Below are positions 13,924 to 25,800 of a stretch of 64,000 nt of DNA, piece after piece (the first letter of the stretch is position 1; the number at the start of each line of letters is the position of its first letter). This DNA comes from Forficula auricularia (Eukaryota; Arthropoda; Insecta; Dermaptera; Forficulidae): the NCBI GenBank assembly GCA_024734495.1, contig JALMQS010000102.1, forward strand, positions 11,820,223 to 11,884,222. The letters run 5' to 3'. The notes under the pieces are model-generated. The model did not search any database. It was not told the DNA's origin and saw only the letters and a list, made by a program, of their open reading frames with translations. The position numbers and the translations under genes were made by a program.

Positions 13924-14118
13924 ATTATAAAGGTTGGATTGAAAAGTTTTTGTTTTGCCGAGAGTAGCAGAGTTGTTGATTCACAAAGAGAAACAAAGAG
14001 GTTGTCCTCTGCTTGATGCAAATAAACATACACACATATATATCGAGATGATATATGTGTGTATGTTTATTTGCATCAAGCAGAGACAACCTCTTTGTTT
14101 CTCTTTATAAAGGTTGGA
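13924..14118. mobile_element. Hairpin insertion with 13-bp target duplication
   Basis: TATAAAGGTTGGA flanks the insert on both sides (13925-13937 and 14106-14118). The insert carries TGTTTTGCCGAGAGTAGCAG, then CACAAAGAGAAACAAAGAGG...AAATAAACATACACAC and the reverse complement of that block, so it folds into a hairpin with arms of about 62 bp. Related inserts are at 25053-25562 and 54427-54507. Confidence 0.75.
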
Positions 14119-14509
14119 GTTGCTCAAATTTTAAAAATGTATTAATATTTCATTCGCCAAATTTTTTATTTTTATTTATTTATTGTTGTTATTTTTAATT
14201 TCTTCAAAAAGTCTTAAATAAAATGTTTAATTGAAAATTGAAATCTACGGGCTTCAAAAAGCTATTAAAAAATTATTTTTTGAAAAATATCTAGTTTCTA
14301 GAGTAATCAATCGTCAAGTTCTCATGTACAAATTTTAACCAAAATTTACTCTATATAAAACGACTAAATAAAGTATATTCCTTTTGTTTTGTGAGATAGA
14401 GCGCTCATAAAAAAATGACCATTAAACTCGTGTATCTCATATATGCAAATACTGCATTTTTTCTCAATAAATAAATTTAAATAAATAAAAGAATACACAA
14501 GGGCCGTAT

Positions 14510-14660
14510 CAATATTTTTTTTGTTAGATTTTGATTTGATGTCATAAGAGCCTTCATCACCTCGGGAATTGAACCCAAGTGCCAAATTTAAATCTGGACT
14601 TTTGGCTATCTTGAAATAGCAACCAACAGTGAAAATGGATGACACTGAAGAGTTGGATCT
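14510..14660 (-). repeat. tRNA-derived SINE-like copy
   Basis: On the - strand, GGCACTTGGGTTCAATTCCC includes a B-box sequence (GGTTCAATTCC), followed by GATGAAGGCTCTTATGAC. A diverged relative with the same order is at about 61195-61285. No A box was confirmed. Confidence 0.5.
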
Positions 14661-15116
14661 ATGCTCAATCGTCAACGATAAAATGAATAAATTCTTAATT
14701 TATTATTTTCAAGTCATGAATTGGAGGTCGCAGCAGGGAGCGTAGATCAGTGGTCGTCATACTTTTCTGGTCAGGAGCCCCATAGGACAATGTGAGGTAT
14801 TACTGCGGGCCACCCATTCGTGGATTAGCTAGTTATATAGATTTTTTATGAGCTGTCAAAACGCGATTGCCCCATAGATTTTGTATGGCAATTGCTACCT
14901 GTGAAGTCATTTATGTAATTTGCCAACTCAATGAACAAACTATTAACTGATTTCAAAGCAGCTGAAAATCTAATTTGAAGTTAATTGAAAATAATCGTAT
15001 ATAAATAATAATAATAAAATTTATTCAAAAGAAACAAAATTACGAAAAGAAAATTATATTTGTAGAAGTATATCAATACTTTTTTATTTTAACATACACA
15101 CAAACATATTATTATT

Positions 15117-15708
15117 ACTTTACCATAAAGGGTATGGTCAAGTATTGTAATCGTTCATGAAAATAGTGTTTTTTTCCTTCTTTTTTTCGAAATATCTCAA
15201 AAACGGCTGAAACTATTTTGATTAAAAAAATTGATCGAAACCATGGCATTTCGCTCTAAAAAAAGCTCTAATAAGTGAACATCGAAAAAATTATATTTTT
15301 CGAGATAATAATTGTTTTGTCAAAATGTCTGTTTGTCTGTTAGTCTGTCTGTTAGTTAGTCTGTGCGTTACTAAATTTTGTGGACGAGCTAGCTCAAAAA
15401 CTAGTCTGAATATCGAAACCAAATTTCACACGTAGTTTTGGTCCATTGAGATTAAAAGCTGATTAGATTTTGGTGCAAATCGACCCAAAATTAAGGAGGG
15501 GTTAAAAATTAAAAATCTAGGCCATTTGAGCAAACTCAACCAAATTCTGTATACATAATCAGTGGGACCCCAGATGTCTAAAAATGCAAAAACTAACCCC
15601 CTCCCCTGGATGATTAAAAATAATTTTTATTAAATATTAAATATAAGTGAGGGGCCAGGTTGTATGGTAAAGTCAAGTGGATGGCCACATCAGAACACGT
15701 CAGCTTAT
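15117..15708 (+). mobile_element. TATGGTAAAGT-ended non-autonomous element, copy a
   Basis: Starts ACTTTACCATA...GGGTATGGTCAAGTATTG and ends TATGGTAAAGTCAAGTGGATGG, so the ends are inverted (ACTTTACCATA/TATGGTAAAGT). Internal GTCTGTTAGTCTGT microsatellite-like tract and GACGAGCTAGCTCAAAAACT. No coding frame. It is the commonest repeat of the window. Confidence 0.75.
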
Positions 15709-15727
15709 TTTTTAGGTATTTTTACTA

Positions 15728-16410
15728 CTATCATGTATCATGTAATTTAAGTGTTATGTGTTGTACTTTTTTAATTATTTCTTCTATGTTGGCGTCTTTG
15801 GGGCTACATGGAATTCTAATTGTGTCTTCCAAGGGGTGAACCGCGATTGGAATTAGGTGTACACCGTCTTTGGAATTACTTTGGAATTCATTAAATAATC
15901 TATTGTCATCTATTTTCTTCTACTTGGAAATGAAAGTAGAAGTGGAAGTAGGTGTACACGATTTTAGTTCGCAGTTCACCCCTCGGTGTCTTCTAAATGA
16001 GTGAAAAGGCGATTGCGGTATTTATTTTTCAAGAAGTTTATTTTGGAAAATGAAGCTTCACGGAGATATGTTGAAGGAAATATTAACAAAATAAATTGTT
16101 TTTTATTTTTATAGTTATTAGACACATTTTTCCAAAATTCAATGTGTTCCTGCTTTTCACGATCTTCAATGAAATGAACTTTGAGTTCTGTGTCGTACTT
16201 TAGTTCAATGAGTTCGTTCATCAACTGAGTTTTAGAAAATCCAAACTGACTAAATGAAATCATATCATATCTTCAAAATGCCAAGGGTTTTCTACAAGAA
16301 TAAAACGGTTCTTAATGTTTCTCACATCATTAAATCTTTTTTGAATTTCTGACAAATATTCCTTCAAGTAGGAAACGATATCTTGATAAAGTTTATACCT
16401 ACTATACTCG
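15728..16410 (-). pseudogene. hAT transposase C-terminal remnant, split by a MITE
   Basis: In - strand order: YLKEYLSEIQKRFNDV and ENPWHFEDM (about 16400-16260) stand before a stop and frame break. Then comes a frame with KYDTELKVHF, EFWKNVS, LIFPSTYLREASFSKINFLK and NKYRNRLFTHLEDT (16263-15986). This is the hAT C-terminal dimerisation region, similar to ZBED5/SCAND3-type proteins. The MITE at 15830-15985 interrupts at HLEDT; the frame goes on beyond it with IRIPCSPKDANIEEIIKK to a TGA near 15730. The N-terminal part and catalytic residues are missing. Confidence 0.85.
15830..15985 (+). mobile_element. 156-bp hAT-type MITE, GTGTCTTC target duplication
   Basis: Terminal inverted repeats CAAGGGGTGAAC and GTTCACCCCTCG; GTGTCTTC at 15822-15829 and 15986-15993. 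Interior has GGTGTACACC and AAGTGGAAGTAGGTGTACAC. It sits inside the hAT transposase remnant. Confidence 0.92.
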
Positions 16411-17073
16411 TGTTCGCGTACTTCTATTTAGTTAATTTCATGTGATATTATCTACTAAAATTGTTTGCTTTGTCTCGCGGCCGCACACATATCGTCCGCG
16501 GGCCGCAGTTTGACGACCACTGGCGTAGATGGATATGGGCGCAGGCCGTCCTGGTCCTGCTGTTGATCATATCATCTCGAAAGATAAGCCAATCTCGGAG
16601 ATTTATGTAGAATATCTCTTAGTTCGAATTCCTATTGGGAAATTCATTTAGAAAATAGCCACGTTCCAAATTCAAATCCCAAACTAATTGTTCTAAACCT
16701 ACTGCGAATTTCTGGAGATATTTCATAAATGTTTTTCTCTATCCAGCTGAGAAATTTGCTCGAAGTTGTCTGCAACTTAAAATGGAGCTGGAGACTGAAT
16801 CAAATAAATAACCAGGGTAAAGTTCACTTTTACAATACATCAATAATTGTCACTTGGGCTCGATTCTCGAGAGGATGAAGAAAGACCCTTTTGACATTAA
16901 ATCAATAATATCTAATAAAATATTGATACGAGCTTATAGAATATTTAGTAAATTTAAATTTGATATTGAGACTTAAGTGGGGTTTCTAAACCAGGATCGC
17001 CAAACTTTTTTTTATCGTCGATCCTTTCAAGTATTCTTTGACTTTTTATCGACACTTCTACTTTACTATTATT

Positions 17074-17965
17074 TAAATAAAGTAAAGAAAATTTTCGAAA
17101 AATTTTAGAAACTTTAAAATCTAAATTATAAAATACTAGGTAGGTTTCACAAAAATAAAAGATCAGATGCATGTTTAGCACGTTATGGGGTATAAGCCGA
17201 TCTTCATGAGTTCACAGAGGAAACTGAATACAAAAATACAAAAATGCTTTACAAGTAAATTACTTAATTTGAACAATAAGAGACAAATAAGATTTTTGTA
17301 TATCTATATTTTAAGATTAAGAAAGGGTGTTGGGGACTTAGGAAAATACCTGAAATTTATAAATAGAAATGAATGAATGGTATGTGTAGGTGCTATTGTT
17401 TGGATATATACATTATTAGTTGTTTCTTAATGTCAAGTTGGTTATTTAGAATATTTTTATTATTTGTAATGGGTATTTTAATTTCTGATGATTCTAGTAA
17501 ATCTAAACGTTGTCCTTTTAATTCAAGATGTAATGGTGTGGGGTTGTTTGGGGAGGCGGAATGATTGGTTTCATGAATGTGATCTGCAAAGGCCGAAGTG
17601 GATACAAAATTGGATGAATCAGATTTATTTAAACGTTTAAGAGCGTTCTCATGTTCCTTGTAACGCGTTCTAAAGGAGCGGCCTGTTTGACCTATATAGA
17701 ATGCGTCACAATTCCCACAGGTGAGCTCATAAACGCCAGATCTACTCATTTTGTCAATTTTGTCTAATTTGTTGTTAACTAATTTGGAGTTTAAAGTGTT
17801 TTTGTTATAAAGAGCGGGGGTAATACCATTTTTTCGAAGAATCGGACTATGTGGCTAGTGATGCGATCTGAAATGAAGGATATTTTATTTTTGTGAAACC
17901 TACTTAGTATTTTATATTTTAAAAAGTTTCTAAAATTTTTCAAAATTTTCTTTACTTTATTTAAA
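17074..17965 (-). mobile_element. Penelope-like fragment flanked by 85-bp inverted repeats
   Basis: The arms 17074-17160 and 17883-17965 are reverse complements; both contain GGTAGGTTTCAC or its match GTGAAACCTAC. Between them lies the GIY-YIG coding region on the - strand. The central part encodes the C-terminus of a Penelope-like element; the arms resemble its terminal repeats in inverted order. Confidence 0.72.
17393..17865 (-). pseudogene. GIY-YIG endonuclease of a Penelope-like element
   Basis: The open frame 17749-17393 reads GVYELTCGNCDAFYIGQTGR, SFRTRYKEHENALK and SAFADHIHETNHS: the GVY...YIG core, the catalytic-type Arg (TRYKEH) and the CxxC pair typical of Penelope-like endonucleases. 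The same frame extends upstream of the first ATG as KNGITPALYNKNTLNSKLVN, the linker after the reverse transcriptase, then breaks. The reverse transcriptase itself is missing. Confidence 0.88.
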
Positions 17966-18689
17966 ATGTTTCATCAAGAACCCACACCATTCTCCCTTAA
18001 CAAAATCTTTATTATTATGTTGGCTTTACGTCAAAGGGATACGCTTTTGTTTTTGACTTCCTTCTCAATATTGTATATAGTATTTGATAGGAGGGATAAA
18101 TCAAATATAAAATTTCACTCTTATCTTACATTTTTATATCGACACCCAATTGATACCTGAGCCCAAATCGATACCTAACAATGTTATATCGACCCCTCAG
18201 TTTGCTTTTGATCACAAATAGGTATTACCATATATTAATGTTTAATTAGATTTGCGACAAAGAAACAGGTAGGTAATGTATTTCTAAAGATAACAATCAA
18301 TCTCTCATCTTTTGCTTTAATTCGGTCATTGCAGAAAATAGAAATTCCCTCAGTTAAGAAGTAGAGAAAGGAAGTATTGTTTTGAAAGCTCTCTTTGAAA
18401 TAAGTGGATAATTTGCTTCTGTGCCTGTCGACGACAATTTATATGTGATTGACCTCACACCTGTTGAGAAACAGTGCAAACTTTTTAATACTAGTTACGT
18501 TCACTACGAATTTTGACAAAGTGGCAATTTTTTTGGTTTAGGCTAGAACGTTGAAACTTAAAAGAAGGTGCAGATGATTAATAGAAAATTGGTTGCCAAA
18601 TTTCAGCTTAATAGCTTAATATTTTCTACATTTTTGAGCCCGTTAGTTAGAACGAATAAAAACAAATAAAATAAATTAAAAGAAAATCA

Positions 18690-19420
18690 ACTAGTATGGG
18701 CACCACACGACTTTGACATTAGTTTCTCCCTTATTTGAAATCATCATACCAATTTTCTTCATTCAAATTACTTCAATTTGTGTTTCCCCAAAGCCGTTTT
18801 GAGAAAACCAGAAAAAAGACGAAATTGGAAAATACCGAAAATCTTTAAGTAAACATATACTTCCTGTTGTTCGATTTTAGCCAAAATCTTCAGATAATTC
18901 TTCTAGCCTCTAGGTAGCTTAAGTTTCAAATCCCAAAGCTCTGCGACTTATCGTAGACGAGATATGAACGATTAAAATATTTATTTTGCGACACTCCTAA
19001 TTTACACCCTCTACCTTTATTTCAATCGGATTAAAATTTATACACGACTAATAACCTATGACACTTGATTAGTACACCAATTTTAGAAAAAAAATCGTTA
19101 TAGCGGTTTTTGAGAAAATAACAAAAAACGAAAAATCTTTCATGTAAATGCCAACTATTGGTGTTCCGATTTCAACCAAGAGCTTGCTGTACTCCTTCTA
19201 GCCTTCCTATATCGAGCTTAAGTTTCGAATTTTTTAGCTTTGAGACTTATAGTTGCGAAACGCAAGGGAGGGATACATATATACGTACCCACGGACCAAT
19301 GGATTTTTGGCCCCTTTTTGGTCTCTGGAGACCACAATATCTGGTTTTATGCTCTAAATCCGGTTTCATACTATTAAAGGCGTTGATTTCTTCCACCTAA
19401 AAGTCACAAAGTGAAATTTA
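18690..19420 (+). repeat. Dispersed repeat, CTTCTAGCC family, copy 2 (two units)
   Basis: Two related units (about 18840-19130 and 19131-19420) both carry CTTCTAGCC followed by CTTAAGTTTC. Matches 12770-13115 and 35190-35720. Confidence 0.65.
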
Positions 19421-19735
19421 CTTTTTTTCACCTTGGAAATAAAAGCTCTCAAAGTGTCAGGACCCTGCCACTACTTCACATTATATCCTATACCATTACA
19501 TGATTGAAATAGCTAGAATATAGCGGGTAGAGTGTTTTTATCTTGAGACAGTCTCATAATTCAAAAACAGTGCATTATATGAAAAAAAGTTTCAAATAAA
19601 ACCTAGAACAAGCTTTCAAGGGTATTTCGAGGTCAAGTTATGTTTTTTAAATAGAAACCTATATTTTGCTTTACATATTCTTAATCTAAAAAAAAAAACC
19701 TGAACAACTTTTTGGTTTTTTATGACCTTCTAAAC

Positions 19736-20025
19736 CAGCGATGTCCAACCCAAATTACTATTCGGGCCAAAATTTAGGAATATACAAGGTGCTGGGCCGC
19801 CATTCACATGAACAAAAAAAGTTGTCGCGATCGAATTGTCCAAGCGGGGGGGGGGGGGGCGGGCAGAGACGCCACACACACACATATATATAGAACTTTA
19901 TTTTCATTTTTTTTTTAAATTTTTTGACAGCCACGGGCCTCTATGGGGGGGGGGGGGGGCGATTTCCTTTTTTTGTTATCGGGCCGCACAAAAATCGCAA
20001 TCGGGCCGCCGGTTGGGCATGGCTG
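19736..20025. mobile_element. 290-bp hAT-type MITE, TTCTAAAC target duplication
   Basis: Ends CAGCGATGTCCAACC and GGTTGGGCATGGCTG are inverted repeats; TTCTAAAC is repeated exactly at 19728-19735 and 20026-20033. It contains two G runs of 13 or more bases and GGGCCGC blocks, making it far more GC-rich than its surroundings. The open frame across it is an artefact. Confidence 0.92.
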
Positions 20026-20279
20026 TTCTAAACCATGATTATGTGGATCGCTACTCAAAAAGTATTTTTACAATTATTTTCATTGATTATTATAAATTGT
20101 TTTGTAATTTATAAAATCAATATTTTATTAAAACAAAATATTATTCTAAACTTTAAAATATTGCAAATAATGTGTATTAGAAGACTTAATAATACATTAT
20201 TTATTACATTTAAAAAATACCGAAAATTTTTATATAAAACTACTTCAAAATTATAATACAAATCAATTACACCACGAGA

Positions 20280-21715
20280 TCCAGTTTTTGCTTTTGAAAT
20301 AAAATAAACTGCAACAGATCGTTGCTAAACTTTATCCAAATTCATTTGAAATATTAATATGTTTATTCCTTTATTATTAATCAGATATCGCTTGCAATTT
20401 GCAGTTCATGTTGACTTTAAAATAATGATCAATTCTCATTTAACAGTCGAGGAATAACTATTCTATATTGAATTTTTGACGTTTCGGTTATTATTGGTGA
20501 CCATTGGTGAAGACATGGAAGAATCGACTTAAAACCAAAAATAGAGATTGAGTTGTTTGCCATAAAAGAATTTAGTCTTTTTGATTTTAAGTCGATTCTT
20601 CCACGTTTTCAGTAGAGGTTGCCATTAATAGTCAAAACATCAAAAATGGAATGCAATAAGGTTATTCCTCTAGTATTAGATAAGAATTGATCGTTATTTT
20701 TGATTTTAAGCCGATTCCTCTATGTCTTCAGCAATGGTTACCAATAAAAACCGAAATGTCAAAAATCCAATATAGAATGGTTATTCCTCAAGTATTAGAT
20801 GAGAATCAATCGCTATTTTTGGTTTTAAGTCGATTCTTCCATGTCTTCACCAATGGTCACCAATAATAACCGAAACGTCAAGAATTCAATATAGAATAGT
20901 TATTCCTCAAGTACTAGATGAGAATCAATCGCTATTTTTGGTTTAAAGTCGATTCCTCTATGTCTTCAGCAATGGTCACCAATAAAAACCGAAACGTCAA
21001 AAATCCAATATAGAATGGTTATTCTTCAAGTATTAGATGAGAATCAATCGCTATTTTTGGTTTAAAATCGATTCCTCTATGTCTTCAGCAAAGGTAACGG
21101 ATATTATATATTAAAACGTTCAAATGAATAAATTTTAAAGAATTTAAAAAATTAAAAAAGTACTATCTTACTCTAGAGTAAAGTACTTTAAAATATAATT
21201 TTACTAAAAACTTTATTTAAGCTTTTTTTGGTTCCAAGGTACTTAATTCGGATATTAAATTTCATCAAAATTGGTTAAGTCATTTTCAAGATATTTAGAA
21301 AAAACTAAAAAAGTACTGAAATAAAGTACTAATGTTTGTGGGCCGATATGTACCAAAAAGTAATCAGCGCTTTATTTTGTTAAAAGAATGTTAGGTTTTC
21401 AATTTCATTTCAATCGGTGCAACGGTGTGGAAAAAATCGTGGGCCAAAAAAACGATAACATATTTACATCCATCCATCCATACATCCGCACGCACTAAAT
21501 GAAAAAATCGTCCTTTTTGGCCTCTCGACGAGACCCCATGTAATTTTTGCCAAAACCGTCACGTGTTAAAATTCAACCTAAATGAATACTACAATTTGTG
21601 ACTAAGGTTGAGGCCATGGGTTCCGTAGTCTTTACCTGAGGACCCTTTGAAGTCGCGCTTGCCGCGAGACCGATTACAATACTTTACCCATGCTAAGCTA
21701 TGGATAAAGAAAAAA
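20280..21715 (-). mobile_element. 1.4-kb complex repeat element, copy 2, reversed
   Basis: Reverse complement of 2385-3790 in its outer parts. It has direct 119-bp units at 20791-20909, 20910-21028 and from 21029, each with GTCTTCA(G/C)CAATGGT and CCGAAACGTC. The central block 20547-20670 has the same orientation as in copy 1 although the flanks are reversed. Confidence 0.78.
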
Positions 21716-21786
21716 AAAATTAGTTGAAGATTTAAAAAAAATCAATTTTTTTTAACAACACTACTTCTTACCAAGTTCTAAACCTC

Positions 21787-22328
21787 TTAAGGAGGTTCTT
21801 TCGAGACAATCCCCACAAAAAGTTTTAGCCTCGTAACCACTCTATAAATACGAACGGAACTAAAATTTTAGAGTATTTTTTTTAACGTAACTGTCCACTC
21901 ACACTACGAAATCTCTATATAGATACACACACACACTTGCCCGTCGTTTCCAAGCCATTGTGCTTATATCCCCTCCACTAAAAATAATCGCCCAAATATG
22001 TATGTTTTTTTGTTTTTTATCAAAACTACATTGTAAATAATTTCAATTTTTTGTTAAGTTACTCCGAATATATTATTGTAACAAATATTAGTTTTTCATC
22101 AAGATGGTGAAAGTCCTTCTAAGAAAAAAAATTAAAATAATGCTCATATCCCCATCCTTTCCCTATCTACTCTATGTAAAAATTGTCATTTTTAATTGCA
22201 ATTATTTCATGTTTGGTGTGGTAAATCGTCTTCAAATTTTAACAGTATGTGTATTATGCTATTAATGACTTATATTCCAAGTTTCAAAGACTTCTTGAAT
22301 TTTTGCATTTGTGAAAGAACTACCTTAA
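21787..22328 (-). mobile_element. TTAA-flanked piggyBac-type MITE, copy 2
   Basis: TTAA at 21787-21790 and 22325-22328; inverted ends GGAGGTTCTTTC and GAAAGAACTACC. The interior is the reverse complement of 6936-7465. It ends about 320 bp before exon A. Confidence 0.75.
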
Positions 22329-22644
22329 GTGATGAACGGTGTTACAGAAGTTGCCCACACCTGCCTGGCCTATTCTTTACCATACTCTAATAAGCTTTTT
22401 CTTATTTTCCCCAAGTTGGGCGGCTAGATAGTCCATAATGTAAACAGTTCTCTGAAGTGAAATTACAAAGATTTTGCAATTAGGACGAACTTTCTACGAT
22501 TTCTATTCATGATCGTGGTTATTAGAATCAGAACACACATCCAGATTCGTAGATAGACAAACATACCTTCAAAAATGATTCATCACTACGTTTCATACAT
22601 CATACATTTCTAATTCTTCTTGTATGCCTAATTTTTTTTTTCAG

Positions 22645-22819
22645 GTGATGCTTCCTGTTACTTTTCCCTCGATCTCCAGGGTGATTATTTAATGCAATCG
22701 AGTCCCATAAATTCAGGATCACCTGTACAATATTCTCAAGTAATTATTACTGCCGAAGCGATATCGATCTGGGGGCTGTGTCACCGACGAATAGGATCTA
22801 ATGTCGTCCTTAAAGACAG
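22645..22819 (+). CDS. Exon A: first recognisable coding exon (DUF7044-like start)
   Basis: Acceptor follows a run of T ending TTCAG; donor is CAG/GTAAAC. The exon enters with two bases of a split codon (phase 1), so another coding exon must precede it. It encodes CYFSLDLQGDY near its start and ISIWGLCHRR further on: two Cys and the WGxC motif typical of the N-terminal module. It leaves two bases (AG) for the next exon. I could not find an upstream ATG exon with a signal peptide ending in the needed phase. Confidence 0.88.
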
Positions 22820-25800
22820 GTAAACGCCATATCTAGACATTATTTCAAGAAATGCATCGATCAAATCGGAAATTTAAGAAAATGTATTAACCTTAGATTT
22901 TTCCCTACTCCTCAAAGGTGTGTTTTTTGTCTTGGCCTATCTTGTCCGAATACTGTAAACCTCAATTCTTCAATTTTAAGGTGTACAGTCACGTTCTTCG
23001 TTCCAATTTATGTACATTTTCTTTTTTTTCAGAAATACAAACATTTTCATCTCTTATAGATGTTTAACTTCTGAGCTTATTCCTTATTGTAATTTTTTCA
23101 TTCAGATTATTAAAAAACTCGAAAATCATACTAAATCATATTTTAAAATAATAAAATAAAACTTTAAATTTTCTACTTAAATATTATTCATTTCATCCCC
23201 AAATGATATAAGAAACTTTATACTAAGACAAAAGTACTGATATTTTTGTTACTCGGTACGCTCCACAGTCCTAATTTAGGAATTATTAATTATTATATTT
23301 TAGTATTATTATTATTTTCGTGTTAAGAAATGTTTTTGAATTATTTGCTTTCTGGTTTCATTTCGATAATCACTGTATCTTAAGAACAAAAAGTTCGAGA
23401 AAGTTCTCTAGTGTCAAAATGTTTGTATTTCCAAAATGAAGAATTGTTTATTAGATTTCGGACTTGCTATCTTCAAAATTTTCAGTGCAAAAAAGCAGAA
23501 AATCCAAAAAAATCTTATTATCTTAAAGGAAAGCTATAGAACAGTTGTACTTATTTAACGTAATTTAATTGTAATTTATGAAATCAATATTTGATGGTTT
23601 TTATTCATTAATAAACGATATCACTGCCATGTTTAAACTTTTTACCTCAAATCATTCATTAATAAAAAATTGCCAAATCACTAAAATTTAAGCCGTACAG
23701 CGAGCGATTTTGAAAAAGTCTTCACTTTTGAATTATATTACCATTTAATTTTTTCCTAAATAAAAAAAAAAAGTAAAAATTGTTCTCAAATAATTGTTGC
23801 ATTGTTCTTTTTTATGTAATTAAAGTTTGAAATTGTTTTCAAACAAGTTTTTCAATCCTAGAATAATCTCAAAGGCTCTACCCCTTTAAAGATAGATGAC
23901 AGAACCGCCAGCTCAATCAGAATTTCGCTTATCCTTAAATTTATGATAACCATGTCTTTCTATGTTGTTTTCTAGTTTGGGAGCTCTCCATAGTTCCGGC
24001 ACCCCCGAGTGTTTTCGGTGCTTCACGTTACAACCTCGATCCCGAAATGTTATTGAACTATTGGCAGAGTCCCTTGACAAATGCTACATGACAGAAGAGG
24101 TTGCTCAATCCAACTGCCCGGATGAAAGATCGAAAAACCGATCTTTCAGTCGAATTATTCTTTACAGTAAGAGTTCATCAAATGACCCTTCCTAGAAAAT
24201 TATTTATTGTTTACTTAAATCCGAGGGGTGAACTGTGATCGGAATTAGGTGTACACCTCTTTGGAATTATTTTGGAATTCATTAAATAATGCCCCTTCAT
24301 CTATTGTCTTCGATTTGGAAATTAAAGTGGAATTGGAAGTAGGTGTACACGATATTAGGTCGTGGTTCACCCCTCGCTTAATACCTTTTTTGGCTAAATG
24401 GACATCTAAGTTCCCGTAGCCAATTATTAAAAAAAAATACTTTTTTAGCTTCAAATTGCGGATACTCAATTTCAAAATAGGATTAATTAATTTCGTATTT
24501 GAAATACTCCTTGTTGATTATCATTGTGATTATTATCCCATTTATAAATGGATTATTTCTAATTTGAAATTGATCAGTCCGATTTTGAAATTGTTAAATT
24601 CTAATTTGAAGTTGAAAAGATTTAGTAATCAAATCTGATAAGATATAGGTATGGTGAAGAGTCTAAATAAAGGAAATTAAATAAATAATTAATTATTTCT
24701 ATGTCAACTCTAAACGCCGAATGTAGGTATAGGCGGGTGGTTGCGTCAAACCATTCATAGAACGGTATGCAGGATGATAATGATAACTACTTAAATGTTA
24801 AAAAATAATAATAAAAAAATCATCAAACTAACTCTAAATTCAAAAAATCTAATGTAAAATAAATTATAGAACTTAATTTAAAATCAATTTCATTTAAATT
24901 ATGTTAATATAAAACAACACTATTTTTTAAAATAGTCTGATTTTTGGATTTTTATTTAAGAATATAAAAACATTAGATTCATGGTCGTCGGCAAGAGCAT
25001 CTGCCCCTCCAGGATCGAATAAAAATTTCCATAAATTATAATAATAACAGTGATTGAGTTCAATTGAAAAGTTTTTGTTTTGCCGAGAGTAGCAGAGTTA
25101 TTGATTCACAAAGAGAAACAAAGAGGTTGTCTCTGTGATGCAAATAAACATACACATATATATATCAAGATGATATATCTGTATATATATTATTTATTTG
25201 TTTGAGACTATAGTTTCGAAGACTTGGTCTTCATCATCAGTCTTTCTTCAATTATAAATGTTTTTCATGGAGTCAATATCATATGGATATTGAAAACTTG
25301 GTGTTCTTTCGTCACTGCTTCTTAGTTCCTAGCCCTCCAGCAGTGTCGAAAGAACACCAAGTTTTCAATATCCATATGATATTGACTCCATGAAAAACAT
25401 TTATAATTGAAGAAAGACTGATGATGAAGACCAAGTCTTCGAAATTATAGCCTCAAACAAATAAATAATATATATATACAGATATATCATCTTGATATAT
25501 ATGTGTGTATGTTTATTTGCATCAAGCAGGGGACAACCTCTTTGTTTCTCATTGAGTTCAATGATGGCGATTTATAATTTTTTACCTTATTTATCTATAG
25601 CTGATTCATTTGAAAAATAATTAAGTGGGTCCTCTTGCTAGCCAAGGGGCCTAAACTGCTACGGTGATCGTTCCCTGTTAAGCTCCCCATAACATATCGT
25701 TTTTAAACAAATAAGAAATGAAGGAAGTAAGAAATTAATATTTTCCGGATAATTTTCTGCTTTATATTTCATAATATTAGAATATCCTATATATTTAAAT

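Larger units (their letters stand above)
14748..16522 (-). mobile_element. hAT transposon with exact 8-bp target duplication
   Basis: Ends CAGTGGTCGTCA and TGACGACCACTG are inverted repeats, flanked by GCGTAGAT at 14740-14747 and 16523-16530. Inside, on the - strand, is a decayed transposase C-terminus. The copy also contains a TATGGTAAAGT-type element (15117-15708) and a smaller hAT MITE (15830-15985), giving three nested layers. CAGTGG ends and 8-bp duplications are family hallmarks of hAT. Confidence 0.93.

Noticed and set aside
16531..16600. Signal-peptide-like translation (WAQAVLVLLLII) as the missing first exon
   Set aside because: No ATG in that frame, with or without the hAT insertion, and no donor in the needed phase follows.
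19836..20114. 92-codon frame with Gly runs
   Set aside because: Crosses the border of the hAT MITE and its G runs.
20791..21090. Regular 119-bp units considered as a CRISPR array
   Set aside because: Units are nearly identical over their whole length, with no repeat/spacer alternation, in a eukaryotic context.
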